Source: Tetragenococcus halophilus subsp. flandriensis (GTDB lineage: Bacteria; Bacillota; Bacilli; Lactobacillales; Enterococcaceae). From it: 64,000 nucleotides of DNA. Shown piece after piece: positions 1 to 8,477 of this stretch. Each line of letters begins with the position of its first letter. Position 1 is the first letter of the stretch. The stretch spans positions 1-64,000 of the forward strand of contig NZ_BSUG01000023.1 of the NCBI RefSeq assembly GCF_030161475.1. The letters run 5' to 3'. The position numbers and the translations under genes are program-made. The notes under the pieces were generated by a model. It was not told where the DNA came from. It was given only the letters and a program-made list of their open reading frames with translations, and ran no database searches.

Positions 1-22
1 CGCGCTCTAAGTTTTGAGCGCG
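1..22. repeat. GC-rich hairpin at the window edge
   Basis: A perfect 7-bp inverted repeat, CGCGCTC and GAGCGCG, encloses an 8-nt loop. There is no T-tract on either side within view. It lies downstream of the leftward promoter at 107-139, so it may sit in the leader or body of a transcript that leaves the window. Confidence 0.4.
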
Positions 23-106
23 TGCTTTAGCTTTGTCCCCGCTCCTCCTCACTGCTAATCATAAAGCGTTTGGAAGAGAATAATAGGGGTTTTTTTCAAA
101 CTGTCC

Positions 107-139
107 TTGACATAGGGTCCACTTTATAGTATAACGCAA
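107..139. promoter_or_regulatory. Bidirectional MerR-type promoter/operator
   Basis: Read rightward there is TTGACA, a 19-bp spacer and TAACGC. Read leftward there is TTGCGT, the same 19-bp spacer and TATGTC. The spacer carries the half-site ACTTTATAGT that recurs at 11410-11440. Long 19-bp spacers with a central dyad are typical of MerR-activated promoters. The leftward reading would serve a gene outside the window; the rightward one points at the 3' end of an opposing gene. Confidence 0.5.
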
Positions 140-165
140 ACAAGAGGCATTTTTTAAATAAAGTA

Positions 166-1119
166 TTAATCAACACGATTAATAGGTTCACCCTTGGCAA
201 AAGCTGTGATATTATCTTGAATCAATGAAACGAGACGTTTTCTTGTTTCTAATCCGCGCCAGCCCATGTGAGGCGTTATGATGACATTGTCCATATCATA
301 TAGTGGACTGTCATCAGGCAGTGGTTCTTTTTCTTGGACGTCTAGACCAGCGCCAGCAATATCCCCATTTTGGATGGCTTGAATCAGTGCTTTTTCATCA
401 ACTAAACCGCCACGTGCTGTGTTGATCAAATATGCACTAGACTTCATCATTGCGAGTGTATCTTGCTTTATTGTATGTTTGGTTTCCTCATTTAATGGAC
501 AATTTAGGGAAATAAAGTCGCTTTGTTTAAAGAGTTCTTCTTTTGTCGTAAAATGTATCCCATCTTGATCTTGGCGTGGTGTACGGGTCGCTACTAAAAT
601 GTTCATACCTAAAGCTTGGGCTATTTTGATAATTTCTTTACCTACATTACCATAACCAATTACGCCCAATGTTTTTCCATTGACTTCCATATGATCAACC
701 ATAAGATGTTTTTGGAAATTATCGTGATTGCCTTCTTCTAACATGCGAATTTGTTTTTGCATGGAGCTAGCTAAATTTAAAATAAACATGATTCCTGTAT
801 GTGCAACTCTTTGTGTACTATAAGCAGGAATATTACACAAGATAATTCCTTTTTCATGTACAGCATCCAGGTCGATATTATTAAAACCTGTACCAGCCTC
901 ACAAATCATTTTTACGCTATCAGGAAATTTACGAATAATATCACCAGAAACTGGCATTTCTTTAGTGACGACAACGTTAAATCCTTCCACACGTTCCAAG
1001 ATTTTGTCTTCAGGTGTTTCGTCATAAACAACAACTTCAGAAGCAATATTTGAGTAATCGACGTTTCCATCATAATTTACGACACTGCCGTTTAGTACGA
1101 CTGTTTTATCATTCATCAT
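166..1119 (-). CDS. D-isomer-specific 2-hydroxyacid dehydrogenase
   Basis: This 317-residue protein belongs to the NAD-dependent D-2-hydroxyacid dehydrogenase family, which interconverts 2-keto acids and D-2-hydroxy acids in the cytoplasm. The nucleotide-binding motif GYGNVG is at residues 155-160. The catalytic Arg (R236, in NTARGG), Glu (E265, in EKEP) and His (H284, in TPHMGW) are all present. Length is normal for the family. A GGAGG site precedes two consecutive ATG codons; the second has the better spacing, so the first Met may not be used. The gene diverges from the ornithine cyclodeaminase-like gene. The substrate cannot be read from the sequence; glyoxylate or hydroxypyruvate reductase-like activity is possible. 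Confidence 0.9.
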   Translation of the reverse strand: MMNDKTVVLNGSVVNYDGNVDYSNIASEVVVYDETPEDKILERVEGFNVVVTKEMPVSGDIIRKFPDSVKMICEAGTGFNNIDLDAVHEKGIILCNIPAYSTQRVAHTGIMFILNLASSMQKQIRMLEEGNHDNFQKHLMVDHMEVNGKTLGVIGYGNVGKEIIKIAQALGMNILVATRTPRQDQDGIHFTTKEELFKQSDFISLNCPLNEETKHTIKQDTLAMMKSSAYLINTARGGLVDEKALIQAIQNGDIAGAGLDVQEKEPLPDDSPLYDMDNVIITPHMGWRGLETRKRLVSLIQDNITAFAKGEPINRVD

Positions 1120-1297
1120 TTTATCCTCCGTTTCGACTGAATCTATTCTTACGACTTCATTTTAATATTTATATTTACTAATTACAATTAAAGTCCTTGT
1201 TTGATGACTAACGTAATAGATAGAACTGAAAACGTTTTTTAAAAGTGATAGTGGATGTTATACTATCCTTAATAATTATCAAAGGAGGAGTAATAAA

Positions 1298-2266
1298 GTG
1301 CTTAATATTTCCAAAAAAGATATAAAAGAATATTATTCGATGGAAGAGTGTATGGAAGCAGTTCAAGATGCTTTTCGTTTATTTTCCCAGAGAAAAGTAG
1401 AGGTTCCTTTAAGAACACAAATTAAAAATGAAGAGGGTACAGGAACCTATTTATGTATGCCGGCCTATTGCCAGGAGTATGACGCTTCTTGTGTTAAAGT
1501 GTTAAATATGTTTCCGGGAAATGTAGAAAAAGGATTACCTACCATTAATGCCCAGATTTTAGTTATGGATACTGAAACTGGGGTAATTAATGGCTTAGTG
1601 GATGGAACGTATGTGACGCAACTACGAACAGGAGCTGCTAGTGGTGTCGCATTTAGATTATTGGCCAAAAAACATTGTGAAATTGGTGCTTTAATTGGTA
1701 CAGGCGGGCAAGCAGCCACACAACTTGAAGCGATGTTAACAGCAAAAGAAGTAAAAGAAGTTCGCGTTTATGATCTTGATTTTGAACGGGCACAAAATTT
1801 TGCAGAAAGCATGCGTAAATCTTTAGCGAAATTTCCAACTGAAATTATTGCCGTAGCAGATACCAATGAAGCCATCGATAACGCTGATTTAATCACAACA
1901 GTAACTTCTTCAACCCAAGCTGTTTTTGATGGAAATAAGGTAAAAGCTGGTGCAACGATTTCAGGCGTAGGTTCTTATCAACCACATATGCAAGAAATCC
2001 CAGTTGAGCTATTACAGCGGGCTTCAAAAATATATTTTGACTCACAAGAAGCGGTTTTAGCTGAAGCTGGAGATTTACTTGTGCCATTAGACAAAGAGGA
2101 GATAACAAAAGATAAATTTACAGGTGACATTGGTCAACTCGCAAGTAATGATTTAGTAGGCAGAGAAAATGATGAAGAGATTATTCTATTTGAAACAGTG
2201 GGAATTGCGGCCCAAGACTTGATGACAGCTAAGTCGATTTTTACTAAAGTACAAGAAAATGATTAA
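1298..2266 (+). CDS. Ornithine cyclodeaminase / mu-crystallin family protein
   Basis: The 322-residue product matches the ornithine cyclodeaminase, alanine dehydrogenase and mu-crystallin family. Its Rossmann motif GTGGQA is at residues 134-139. The substrate-site motif QLRTGAASG (R110) and the lysine in VKVLNMFP (K67) are kept. Family members act on amino or imino acids with NAD(P). Translation starts at GTG, nine bases after AAAGGAGG at 1281-1288. A -10-like TATACT lies at 1259-1264. The gene stands alone, and the hairpin after its stop mainly serves the opposing gene. Whether it is a true ornithine cyclodeaminase, a reductase or an alanine dehydrogenase cannot be decided here. Confidence 0.88.
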   Translation: MLNISKKDIKEYYSMEECMEAVQDAFRLFSQRKVEVPLRTQIKNEEGTGTYLCMPAYCQEYDASCVKVLNMFPGNVEKGLPTINAQILVMDTETGVINGLVDGTYVTQLRTGAASGVAFRLLAKKHCEIGALIGTGGQAATQLEAMLTAKEVKEVRVYDLDFERAQNFAESMRKSLAKFPTEIIAVADTNEAIDNADLITTVTSSTQAVFDGNKVKAGATISGVGSYQPHMQEIPVELLQRASKIYFDSQEAVLAEAGDLLVPLDKEEITKDKFTGDIGQLASNDLVGRENDEEIILFETVGIAAQDLMTAKSIFTKVQEND

Positions 2267-2274
2267 AATGAAAA

Positions 2275-2301
2275 AATTCCTGCCTAAAATAGGCAGGAAT
2301 T
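2275..2301 (-). terminator. Terminator of the leftward SDR gene
   Basis: An 11-bp perfect stem with a 5-nt AAAAT loop is followed, on the minus strand, by a T-rich tract (the A-rich run at 2267-2276). On the plus strand no T-tract follows, so it mainly ends the leftward gene. Confidence 0.8.
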
Positions 2302-2314
2302 AAAACTGAAATAG

Positions 2315-3061
2315 TTAAGGTAAACTCAATTTGGTCGTTCTACCACCGTCCACAGTAAAGACTTGTCCGGTAATAAAGCTTGCCTCATCCGCTGCTAGAA
2401 AAGCGACAAGAGCAGCGACTTCTTCGGGGGTGCCACTACGACCGATAGGATGAATTTTTCCGATATTTTGTTTAAAAGTTTCTGCATCAGAAGAATTTTC
2501 AATCATATCAATATTTAATGCCGTATCGATCCAACCTGGTGCAACAGCATTACAACGAATCCCATCTTCACCATGGTCTACAGCAACAGCGTGAGTTAAA
2601 CCTTGGATGCCAGCTTTTGCTACACTATAAGCGACGTGTTTAGGGTTGGAAGCTTGTCCTTCCACTGAGCCTGTGTTGACAATATTGCCTTTAGTTTTTC
2701 TTAAGTAGGGAAGGGCTGCTTTAATCATTAAAAAAGGTGCAGTAAGATTGACATTCATATTTTTTTGCCAATCTGTAAGCGACATTTCTTCGATGCCTGC
2801 TTCTACCATCATCCCAGCATTATTAATCAATATATCAAGCTGGCCTTTTTGTTGGATGACTTCTGCAATAACTTGTGCAGGAACTTCTGGATCAGAAAAG
2901 TCAGCTTTAATCGAGTCAAAGTTGCTATCTTCACCACGTTGCGCAGTGATAACCGTGGCCCCTTCAGCTTGTAAACGAGTAGCGATAGCTTGTCCGATAC
3001 CTGAACGTCCTCCTGTGATTAATGCGACTTTTCCTGCAAAACGCTTTAATGATTGTGTCAT
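2315..3061 (-). CDS. Short-chain dehydrogenase/reductase (SDR)
   Basis: This 248-residue classical SDR has the cofactor motif TGGRSGIG at residues 16-23, NNAG at 80-83, the catalytic Ser132, and Tyr145 with Lys149 in YSVAK. The C-terminal [11 protein letters not shown] segment is typical of FabG-like members. It should be an NAD(P)-dependent cytoplasmic oxidoreductase of unknown substrate. A GGAGG site lies just upstream of the ATG. The gene begins about 20 bp after the DUF4260 gene on the same strand, so the two look like an operon that ends at the hairpin at 2275-2301. Confidence 0.9.
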   Translation of the reverse strand: MTQSLKRFAGKVALITGGRSGIGQAIATRLQAEGATVITAQRGEDSNFDSIKADFSDPEVPAQVIAEVIQQKGQLDILINNAGMMVEAGIEEMSLTDWQKNMNVNLTAPFLMIKAALPYLRKTKGNIVNTGSVEGQASNPKHVAYSVAKAGIQGLTHAVAVDHGEDGIRCNAVAPGWIDTALNIDMIENSSDAETFKQNIGKIHPIGRSGTPEEVAALVAFLAADEASFITGQVFTVDGGRTTKLSLP

Positions 3062-3081
3062 GTATTTGTTCCTCCTGCGGA

Positions 3082-3432
3082 TTATGATAAATTTTGTAGA
3101 TGGGTCTTTTTAAAGTGTTCTTCTTTTAGCCCCATGCCAAGTGTGCGATCTAATGCGATATGTGCAGCCCAAATGAGTGCAATGGCTGTAAGTAAGGGAT
3201 TAATTTCTACAATGAGATTGATTGCTAGTAGTAAAAAGGGAAGGGTATAGGTATGAAAGAAATTATACACGATTTTTCCAATTCTTTCATTTACAAGATA
3301 GGCAGCAATTGCTATGTCTGGTACAAAAAATAGGATAATTAGCAGCAAAATCGAATAGTCGGACTGAAAATAAAAGAACAAGCAAAGAAACAGTAGTAAC
3401 AGGTTTTCTAAATGGATAGTTATTTTATTCAT
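3082..3432 (-). CDS. DUF4260 family membrane protein
   Basis: The 116-residue protein resembles the DUF4260 family of small membrane proteins of unknown function. Hydrophobic segments cover roughly residues 7-45 and 58-90. The family-like C-terminal stretch around [15 protein letters not shown] is clear. I chose the ATG of MNKITIH, because AAGGAAAGG precedes it and a longer upstream extension has no family resemblance. A possible promoter, TTGAAC with TACACT 17 bp later, lies upstream. It is followed about 20 bp later by an SDR gene, and this pairing with oxidoreductases fits the neighbourhood. Confidence 0.8.
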   Translation of the reverse strand: MNKITIHLENLLLLFLCLFFYFQSDYSILLLIILFFVPDIAIAAYLVNERIGKIVYNFFHTYTLPFLLLAINLIVEINPLLTAIALIWAAHIALDRTLGMGLKEEHFKKTHLQNLS

Positions 3433-3616
3433 TTGAAAGCCTTCCTTTCCTTTTATTACTATAAGTGTAACGATTCCAGTAGTGAAGTTCAAGTTTAGTA
3501 AGTGAAGAAAAACCAAATAGTTTTTACTAACAGTAAAACGTTTTAACTGACTTTTTGTGTTTAGAAAGATACACTGAGATTAAGTAAGTCAATCGTGAAA
3601 AGAAAGGATGTTTTGA

Positions 3617-4504
3617 ATGAAGGCAATTCAAGTAACAAATTATGGTGGACCTGAAGTTGCAAGCGTTCAATCGGTTGATACACCGACTAAAAACAAGGGA
3701 GAAGTGTTAGTAAGAGTTGTTGCTTCTAGTGTGAACCCTGTCGACATCAAGCATATGACGCCAGGGACAGTACAAGAAATTGAACAATTTCCCATGATAC
3801 TCGGCTGGGATATCGCAGGTGTTGTTATGGCAACAGATGAAGATAGCACATTTCAAGCAGGCGATCGAGTTTTGGCTTTACATCCACAAGGAAGTTGGCA
3901 ACAGGTCGTGTCTGTTCAAGAAAACCAACTGCTAAAATTGCCAGATGATATTGATTTTATTCATGGTGCAAGTATTCCTTTAGGCGCTGTGACTGCTTTA
4001 CAAGCTTTAAGAAAACTGAAAATAAAGCAAGGAGAAACTTTACTTGTGACAGGAGCGATGGGTTCAGTCGGCGGTTATGCTATTGAATTAGCAAAACAAG
4101 CAAAGATTTCTGTCGCTGGGCTGGTTCGAAATCAGGAGCAGAAAACCACTTGCGAAGATTTATTTGATGTGACAATGTATGTAAGCGACGAATCACTTCC
4201 GGCCTTTGACACAGTATTTGATACGGCAGGAATTTTAGATCGTACGGAAATCCTTCAGCCCAAAGGACGACTGATTACTGTAAGTGATGACAAAGTGAGT
4301 CAAGATGTAGAAGAACATGCTTTGTGGACGGAGCATAATTTTGTTCGTACTAGCCAAGAGGACTTACAAACCATTATTGCTTTGTTTTCTAAAGGAAAAT
4401 TACACAGCAGAATCGAAGCAGTTTATTCGTTGAATGAGATACAAGAAGCGTTGAAACACGCTAGTCAAAGCGGTAATAACGGTAAAACCATTATCGTTTT
4501 TTAA
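3617..4504 (+). CDS. Quinone oxidoreductase-like MDR protein
   Basis: The 295-residue protein is a zinc-free medium-chain dehydrogenase of the quinone oxidoreductase type. The N-terminal GroES-like fold includes SSVNPVDIK and GWDIAGVV, and the nucleotide-binding loop is TGAMGSVGGYAIELAK (about residues 145-160). It is somewhat shorter than the usual 310-330 residues, with a compact C-terminal part. It probably reduces quinones or alkenals with NADPH. It is first in a tight three-gene operon with a DUF4336 protein and a second MDR protein (gaps of about 21 and 15 bp), which ends at the hairpin at 6288-6342. Confidence 0.88.
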   Translation: MKAIQVTNYGGPEVASVQSVDTPTKNKGEVLVRVVASSVNPVDIKHMTPGTVQEIEQFPMILGWDIAGVVMATDEDSTFQAGDRVLALHPQGSWQQVVSVQENQLLKLPDDIDFIHGASIPLGAVTALQALRKLKIKQGETLLVTGAMGSVGGYAIELAKQAKISVAGLVRNQEQKTTCEDLFDVTMYVSDESLPAFDTVFDTAGILDRTEILQPKGRLITVSDDKVSQDVEEHALWTEHNFVRTSQEDLQTIIALFSKGKLHSRIEAVYSLNEIQEALKHASQSGNNGKTIIVF

Positions 4505-4525
4505 TTATCTATAAAGGAGCGTATC

Positions 4526-5275
4526 ATGACGGTCCCCATTTATGAACCCTTAAATACTTTAAAAAAAGTAGCAGAAAATATTTGGATTGTAGACGGTGGA
4601 CAAATTAAAATGGATGTAGGTCGTTTTAAGGTCCCGTTTTCAACTAGAATGACTATTGTTCGTTTAACTGATCAAAGTTTGTGGTGTCATTCTCCAATCC
4701 AAGCTGATGAAGAGCTATTTCAAGAAATTGATCGTTTAGGTAACGTAAAGCATCTAATTTCACCGAATAAAATTCATTACGCCTATATCGGAGAATGGAA
4801 AAAACGTTACCCTAATGCTATTGCCTGGTCAAGTCCAGGTGTTGAAAAGCGTGCTGCTAAGCAAGAAATAGAGCTACATTTTGATGATTCATTAAAAGAT
4901 ACTGCACCTTCTTATTGGAAAGATGAAATGGAACAGCTTATCTTTAAAGGAAGCCGTGCTATTGAAGAAGTTGTCTTCTTTCATAAAAGTAGTCGCACAT
5001 TGATTTTAACGGATTTGATTGAAAACTTTGAACCAAAGCGAACATCAAATAGTTTTTGGCGTATCGTACATAAGTTAGGTGGAATTGCAGATCCTGACGG
5101 GAAAACGCCGATAGATTTACGTCTAACTTTTCTCGGAAGAAAGAAAACCGCAAAAGCAGCTTATAAAAAAATGCTTTCTTGGCAACCAGAAAAAATTATT
5201 TTGGCACATGGTCTTTGGTATGATAAAAATGGTACTGATGAATTAAAGCGAGCTTTTCGCTGGTTATACAAATAA
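4526..5275 (+). CDS. DUF4336 domain-containing protein
   Basis: The 249-residue protein resembles DUF4336, a family related to metallo-beta-lactamase folds but without a clear HxHxDH metal motif here. Recognisable parts are the N-terminal NIWIVDGGQIKM, the central WCHSPI and HLISPNKIHY, and the C-terminal ILAHGLWY. AAAGGAG precedes the ATG with good spacing. Its function is not known. Lying between two quinone-oxidoreductase-like genes in one operon, it may take part in the same detoxification or redox step, but that is inference. Confidence 0.8.
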   Translation: MTVPIYEPLNTLKKVAENIWIVDGGQIKMDVGRFKVPFSTRMTIVRLTDQSLWCHSPIQADEELFQEIDRLGNVKHLISPNKIHYAYIGEWKKRYPNAIAWSSPGVEKRAAKQEIELHFDDSLKDTAPSYWKDEMEQLIFKGSRAIEEVVFFHKSSRTLILTDLIENFEPKRTSNSFWRIVHKLGGIADPDGKTPIDLRLTFLGRKKTAKAAYKKMLSWQPEKIILAHGLWYDKNGTDELKRAFRWLYK

Positions 5276-5290
5276 TGAAGGAGTGATTTT

Positions 5291-6283
5291 ATGCAAATGA
5301 ATGCATGGTCTGTTCAAAAACCGGGAGGAAGTGAACAGTTAACATTAGTTAAAAGACAAGTTCCCGTCCCAGAAAAAGGAGAACTTTTGATTGAAGTTTC
5401 CTATGCGGGAATTAACCGTTTAGATATTTTAACGCGAGAAAACCCGGCAATGGAAAAGCCTTATCCTATTTTAGGTGTTGAAGTGAGTGGTGTGGTAAAA
5501 GAAAACCATTCTAATAATCCTTCACTCGAACCGGGCACAAAGGTAGCAGGTTTAGTAAAAAAAGACGCCTATGCAGAATATGCCATTATTCCAGCAGGTA
5601 GAGCGATTATTTTACCCGATGAGATGTCTTTAAAAGAAGGAGCAGCTATACCTGAAGTGTTTTTGACCGCTTATCAAACGATGTATTGGTTAGGCAGATT
5701 ACAAAGAGGAGAAACTATTTTAATCCATGCTGGCGCAAGTGGTGTGGGAACAGCAGCAATCCAGATGGCTAGAAAAATTAGTGATGCTCGTATTATTGTG
5801 ACAGCTGGTTCGCAAGAGAAACTGGATTTTTGTCGTGAATTAGGTGCAGATGTCACGATCAATTATAAAGAAGAAAACTTTGATGAGGTCGTTCAAAAAG
5901 AAACGGACGGACATGGCGCAGACGTTATCCTAGATTTTATTGGCGCAACTTATTGGCATAAAAATGTTAACAGTGCCGCAGTTGATGCCCGCTGGATTTT
6001 CATTGGAACACTTGGTGGCGTAGAAGTGGATCATGTTGATCTAAGTGCTTTTCTTGGCAAACGTATTTCTTTTATTGGTACCGGATTGTCACCGCGCTCA
6101 GATGATTACAAAGCAGAATTAGCCGCTGATTTTCAAAAAACGGTTATTCCTTATTTTCAAGCCGGAAAAATAAAACCGATTATCCATCAAACTTATGCTT
6201 TTGAAGATGTAGCAAAAGCGCATCAAGCGATGGAAAATAGTGAAAATATTGGGAAATTGTTAATTGAGGTAAGAGACGCTTAA
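5291..6283 (+). CDS. NAD(P)H:quinone oxidoreductase, PIG3-like MDR
   Basis: The 330-residue protein looks like the PIG3/TP53I3 branch of zinc-free MDR quinone oxidoreductases. Features are YAGINRLDILTR near residue 40, GVEVSGVV near 65, and the cofactor loop HAGASGVGTAAIQMA near residues 149-163. The later DVILDFIGATYW segment is a PIG3-like signature. Such enzymes reduce quinones with NADPH. An AAGGAG site precedes the ATG, and a 15-bp gap separates it from the DUF4336 gene. It is the last gene of the operon before a strong terminator. Confidence 0.9.
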   Translation: MQMNAWSVQKPGGSEQLTLVKRQVPVPEKGELLIEVSYAGINRLDILTRENPAMEKPYPILGVEVSGVVKENHSNNPSLEPGTKVAGLVKKDAYAEYAIIPAGRAIILPDEMSLKEGAAIPEVFLTAYQTMYWLGRLQRGETILIHAGASGVGTAAIQMARKISDARIIVTAGSQEKLDFCRELGADVTINYKEENFDEVVQKETDGHGADVILDFIGATYWHKNVNSAAVDARWIFIGTLGGVEVDHVDLSAFLGKRISFIGTGLSPRSDDYKAELAADFQKTVIPYFQAGKIKPIIHQTYAFEDVAKAHQAMENSENIGKLLIEVRDA

Positions 6284-6287
6284 AAAT

Positions 6288-6342
6288 AATCCCCTTCGAA
6301 AGTCTAAACTGAAATTTAGCTTTTGGAGGGGATTTATTTTTG
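6288..6342 (+). terminator. Rho-independent terminator
   Basis: A long stem starts with AATCCCC and closes with GGGGATT, with wobble pairs and an inner CTAAA/TTTAG extension. It is followed by TATTTTTG. It ends the MDR operon. Confidence 0.85.
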
Positions 6343-6376
6343 TTGCAATTATCTTAATCGTTATAACATAATAAGG

Positions 6377-7342
6377 TTAAAAGTGAGTTTCGTCAACATC
6401 GATTTTAGCTAAAGCTTCATTAATACTTTTCAGCTCGCTATTACTTAACTCAATTTCCGTGCCACCTAAGTTTTCTTTTAGACGATGTAATTTTGTTGTG
6501 CCTGGAATTGGGATAATAAATGGTTTTTGCGCCAATTCCCAAGCGAAAACAATTTGTGCAGAGGTAGCATTTTTTTGCTTGGCAACATTTGCGATAACAT
6601 CAAGTAATGCTTGGTTATGATCGATTACTTCGGGTTTAAAACGCCCCATGAAATTTCGAAAATCTCCTTTTGGGAAAGTTGTATCTTTTGTATACTTCCC
6701 GCTTAAAAAGCCATTTCCTAAAGGACTATAAGCAACAAAAGATAAACCTAGTTCTTCACATAAATCAAATAGTTCATTTTCAGGTTTACGCCAAACCATT
6801 GAATATTGGTTTTCAATGGCTACAAGTGGGCAAACTGCGTGTGCCCGACGAATGTAATCAATTGGTGCGTTTGAAAGTCCCCAAGCTCGTATCTTTCCTT
6901 CTTCTATAAGCTCTTTCATTGTTTGCGCAACCGTTTCTGGTTCAACATCTGGATCAACTCGATGTTGGTAATATAAATCAATGGTATCAGTCCGAAGTCG
7001 CTTTAATGAACCTTCTAATTGTTCACGTATCGAATCGGGTTGACTGTTTAAAACATTTTGGGGTTGTCCATCCACAACCTCTTGTCCCGTAATACCAAAT
7101 TTTGTAGCAATAACAACTTGGTCACGAATAGGCTCGAAAGCTTCTCCAAGTAATATTTCGTTTTCTTCTCCGTAAACAACTGCAGTATCAAAAAAATTAT
7201 AGCCTAATTCGACAGCTTCTCGTAAAAGTTTTACCATCTCCCCACGGTCAGCCTGTGGACCATAAGCATGGTCCATTCCCATTGTTCCTAAACCAATAGG
7301 TGAAACTTCAATACCTGTTTTTCCTAAAGTTCTTTTTTGCAA
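6377..7342 (-). CDS. Aldo/keto reductase
   Basis: This protein of about 321 residues is an aldo/keto reductase of the general stress / AKR13-like kind. The tetrad is visible, counted from the preferred start as Asp52 (FFDTA), Tyr57 (VVYGE), Lys81 (ATKFG) and His127 (YYQHR). The C-terminal IPIPGTTKLHRLKENL is the NADPH-binding part. I prefer the TTG start at 7342: AGGAG at 7351-7355 lies 8 nt upstream, and the product then begins MQKRTLGKTG like its homologues. The GTG at 7351 would overlap that Shine-Dalgarno site. A MerR-type promoter lies at 7381-7411, back to back with the one for the flavodoxin lipoprotein gene. Confidence 0.9.
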   Translation of the reverse strand: MQKRTLGKTGIEVSPIGLGTMGMDHAYGPQADRGEMVKLLREAVELGYNFFDTAVVYGEENEILLGEAFEPIRDQVVIATKFGITGQEVVDGQPQNVLNSQPDSIREQLEGSLKRLRTDTIDLYYQHRVDPDVEPETVAQTMKELIEEGKIRAWGLSNAPIDYIRRAHAVCPLVAIENQYSMVWRKPENELFDLCEELGLSFVAYSPLGNGFLSGKYTKDTTFPKGDFRNFMGRFKPEVIDHNQALLDVIANVAKQKNATSAQIVFAWELAQKPFIIPIPGTTKLHRLKENLGGTEIELSNSELKSINEALAKIDVDETHF

Positions 7343-7380
7343 TTTTTCCACTCCTATGCTTATGTTTTTAAATCAAATCC

Positions 7381-7411
7381 ATTGTAAACCTCAGAGTACA
7401 CTTTATTGCAA
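7381..7411 (-). promoter_or_regulatory. MerR-type promoter for the aldo/keto reductase
   Basis: On the minus strand TTGCAA (7411-7406) and TACAAT (7386-7381) are separated by 19 bp. The spacer contains the near-palindrome AGTGTACTCT. The overlong spacer and central dyad fit a MerR-activated promoter. Confidence 0.7.
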
Positions 7412-7421
7412 AGAATGTCAC

Positions 7422-7452
7422 TTGCATGGGAGTGAACTCCAGGGTGTATGCT
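7422..7452 (+). promoter_or_regulatory. MerR-type promoter for the flavodoxin lipoprotein
   Basis: TTGCAT (7422-7427) and TATGCT (7447-7452) are 19 bp apart. The dyad GGAGTGAACTCC lies centrally in the spacer. It diverges from the similar promoter at 7381-7411. Confidence 0.75.
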
Positions 7453-7481
7453 TGCTCTAGTTTAAAGAAAGAAGGGATGTC

Positions 7482-8195
7482 ATGAAAAAATTTTTTGCAA
7501 TAGTTTTTTCTAGTATGTTGTTACTTACAGGATGTGCTGGGAGCCAGGAAGAAAATGAAATAAATCAAGAAAATAATAACCAAAGCAATCAAAGCTCAGC
7601 AGAATTAGAAGAATCTTCATCAGAAGACATTGTTGCAACTGATCAATATGGAAGGGGCGCACAATCAGACGGCCAAGATACAAATAGTACTGAGGAAGTA
7701 GTAAGAGAATTAAGCGAAGATTCAGACGCAATCATTATCTACTTCTCAAGAAGTGGTAATACAGAAAATCTGGTTAAAATGATGCAAGATCAGACAAATG
7801 CGGATGCCTTAGAATTAACTTTGGACGAACCTTATCCTGCAGATTATGATGAAACTGTTGAACGTGCAGATGAAGAAAGAGAAAGTGAAAACTTTCCAGA
7901 AATTAATACTGAAATGCCAGATTTTAGTCAATACGATCATATCTATTTAGGCTATCAAACATGGTCGATGACATTATCTAACCCAATGATTAGCTTTTTA
8001 GAAGTTAATGGCGAGGCGCTTGATGGAAAAACAATTTATCCATTTTCAACGAACGCTGGGTATGGAGAAGGTGACTCTATAGAAAGAATTCAAGAAATGT
8101 TACCAAACAGTACGGTTGAAGAAAGTTTTTCTGTTGAAGATGAAGATGCCACTTCATCTCAGGATGAGCTGGAAGATTGGCTAGCGGGTCAATAA
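7482..8195 (+). CDS. Lipoprotein with flavodoxin-like domain
   Basis: The 237-residue protein has a lipoprotein signal peptide with lipobox LLTGC (Cys18), then an acidic, Gln/Ser-rich linker to about residue 80. A flavodoxin fold follows. The phosphate-binding loop YFSRSGNTENLV is at about residues 87-98, and GYQTWSMTLSNP and PFSTNAGYG follow where flavin-binding loops are expected. The protein should sit on the outer face of the membrane, an unusual place for a flavodoxin. GAAGGGA precedes the ATG. Its MerR-type promoter and a second lipoprotein of the same design at 13150-13854 suggest a role in surface redox defence. The electron partner is unknown. Confidence 0.85.
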   Translation: MKKFFAIVFSSMLLLTGCAGSQEENEINQENNNQSNQSSAELEESSSEDIVATDQYGRGAQSDGQDTNSTEEVVRELSEDSDAIIIYFSRSGNTENLVKMMQDQTNADALELTLDEPYPADYDETVERADEERESENFPEINTEMPDFSQYDHIYLGYQTWSMTLSNPMISFLEVNGEALDGKTIYPFSTNAGYGEGDSIERIQEMLPNSTVEESFSVEDEDATSSQDELEDWLAGQ

Positions 8196-8399
8196 AATTT
8201 ACGCTATTTATTTATATTAAAAAGATAAGACTGTTTAATAAAAAAACGTAATCTTTGTTAACTTGCATTTTTCATGACTATTATTTTGTTAGCTTTTTTA
8301 AAAACATTAGGTATCCCCCAGTTTCTTTGCGAACTTGGACAATGCTATAGTGAACACGAAAAACTACCTTAAAATTTGTCATTCAATCATATCTATTAC

Positions 8400-8429
8400 T
8401 TGTCCTAGCGTCGACTCTAAAAATAGACT
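8400..8429 (+). promoter_or_regulatory. MerR-type promoter for the FMN reductase gene
   Basis: TTGTCC (8400-8405) and TAGACT (8424-8429) are 18 bp apart. The spacer carries AGCGTCGACTCT, a dyad centred on GTCGAC, as in MerR/TipA-like operators. Confidence 0.6.
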
Positions 8430-8477
8430 AAACTATAATAACTAATTTATGTGAAAACTGAAAGGAGATTAGACAGC

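Noticed and set aside
1-106. T-box or other leader RNA at the left edge
   Set aside because: No T-box sequence or tRNA-like features are visible, and the stretch is cut by the window edge.
799-1053. 84-codon frame on the plus strand inside the hydroxyacid dehydrogenase gene
   Set aside because: It is the antisense shadow of a clear enzyme gene and has no family resemblance. Similar shadows inside copA, groEL and walJ were dropped for the same reason.
3555-3585. MerR-type promoter before the first MDR gene
   Set aside because: TTGTGT and TTAAGT are 19 bp apart, but the spacer has no dyad and neither box is close to consensus.
8196-8399. Possible further repeat island after the first flavodoxin lipoprotein gene
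   Set aside because: No word recurs at a fixed spacing, and no gene or clear terminator is seen.
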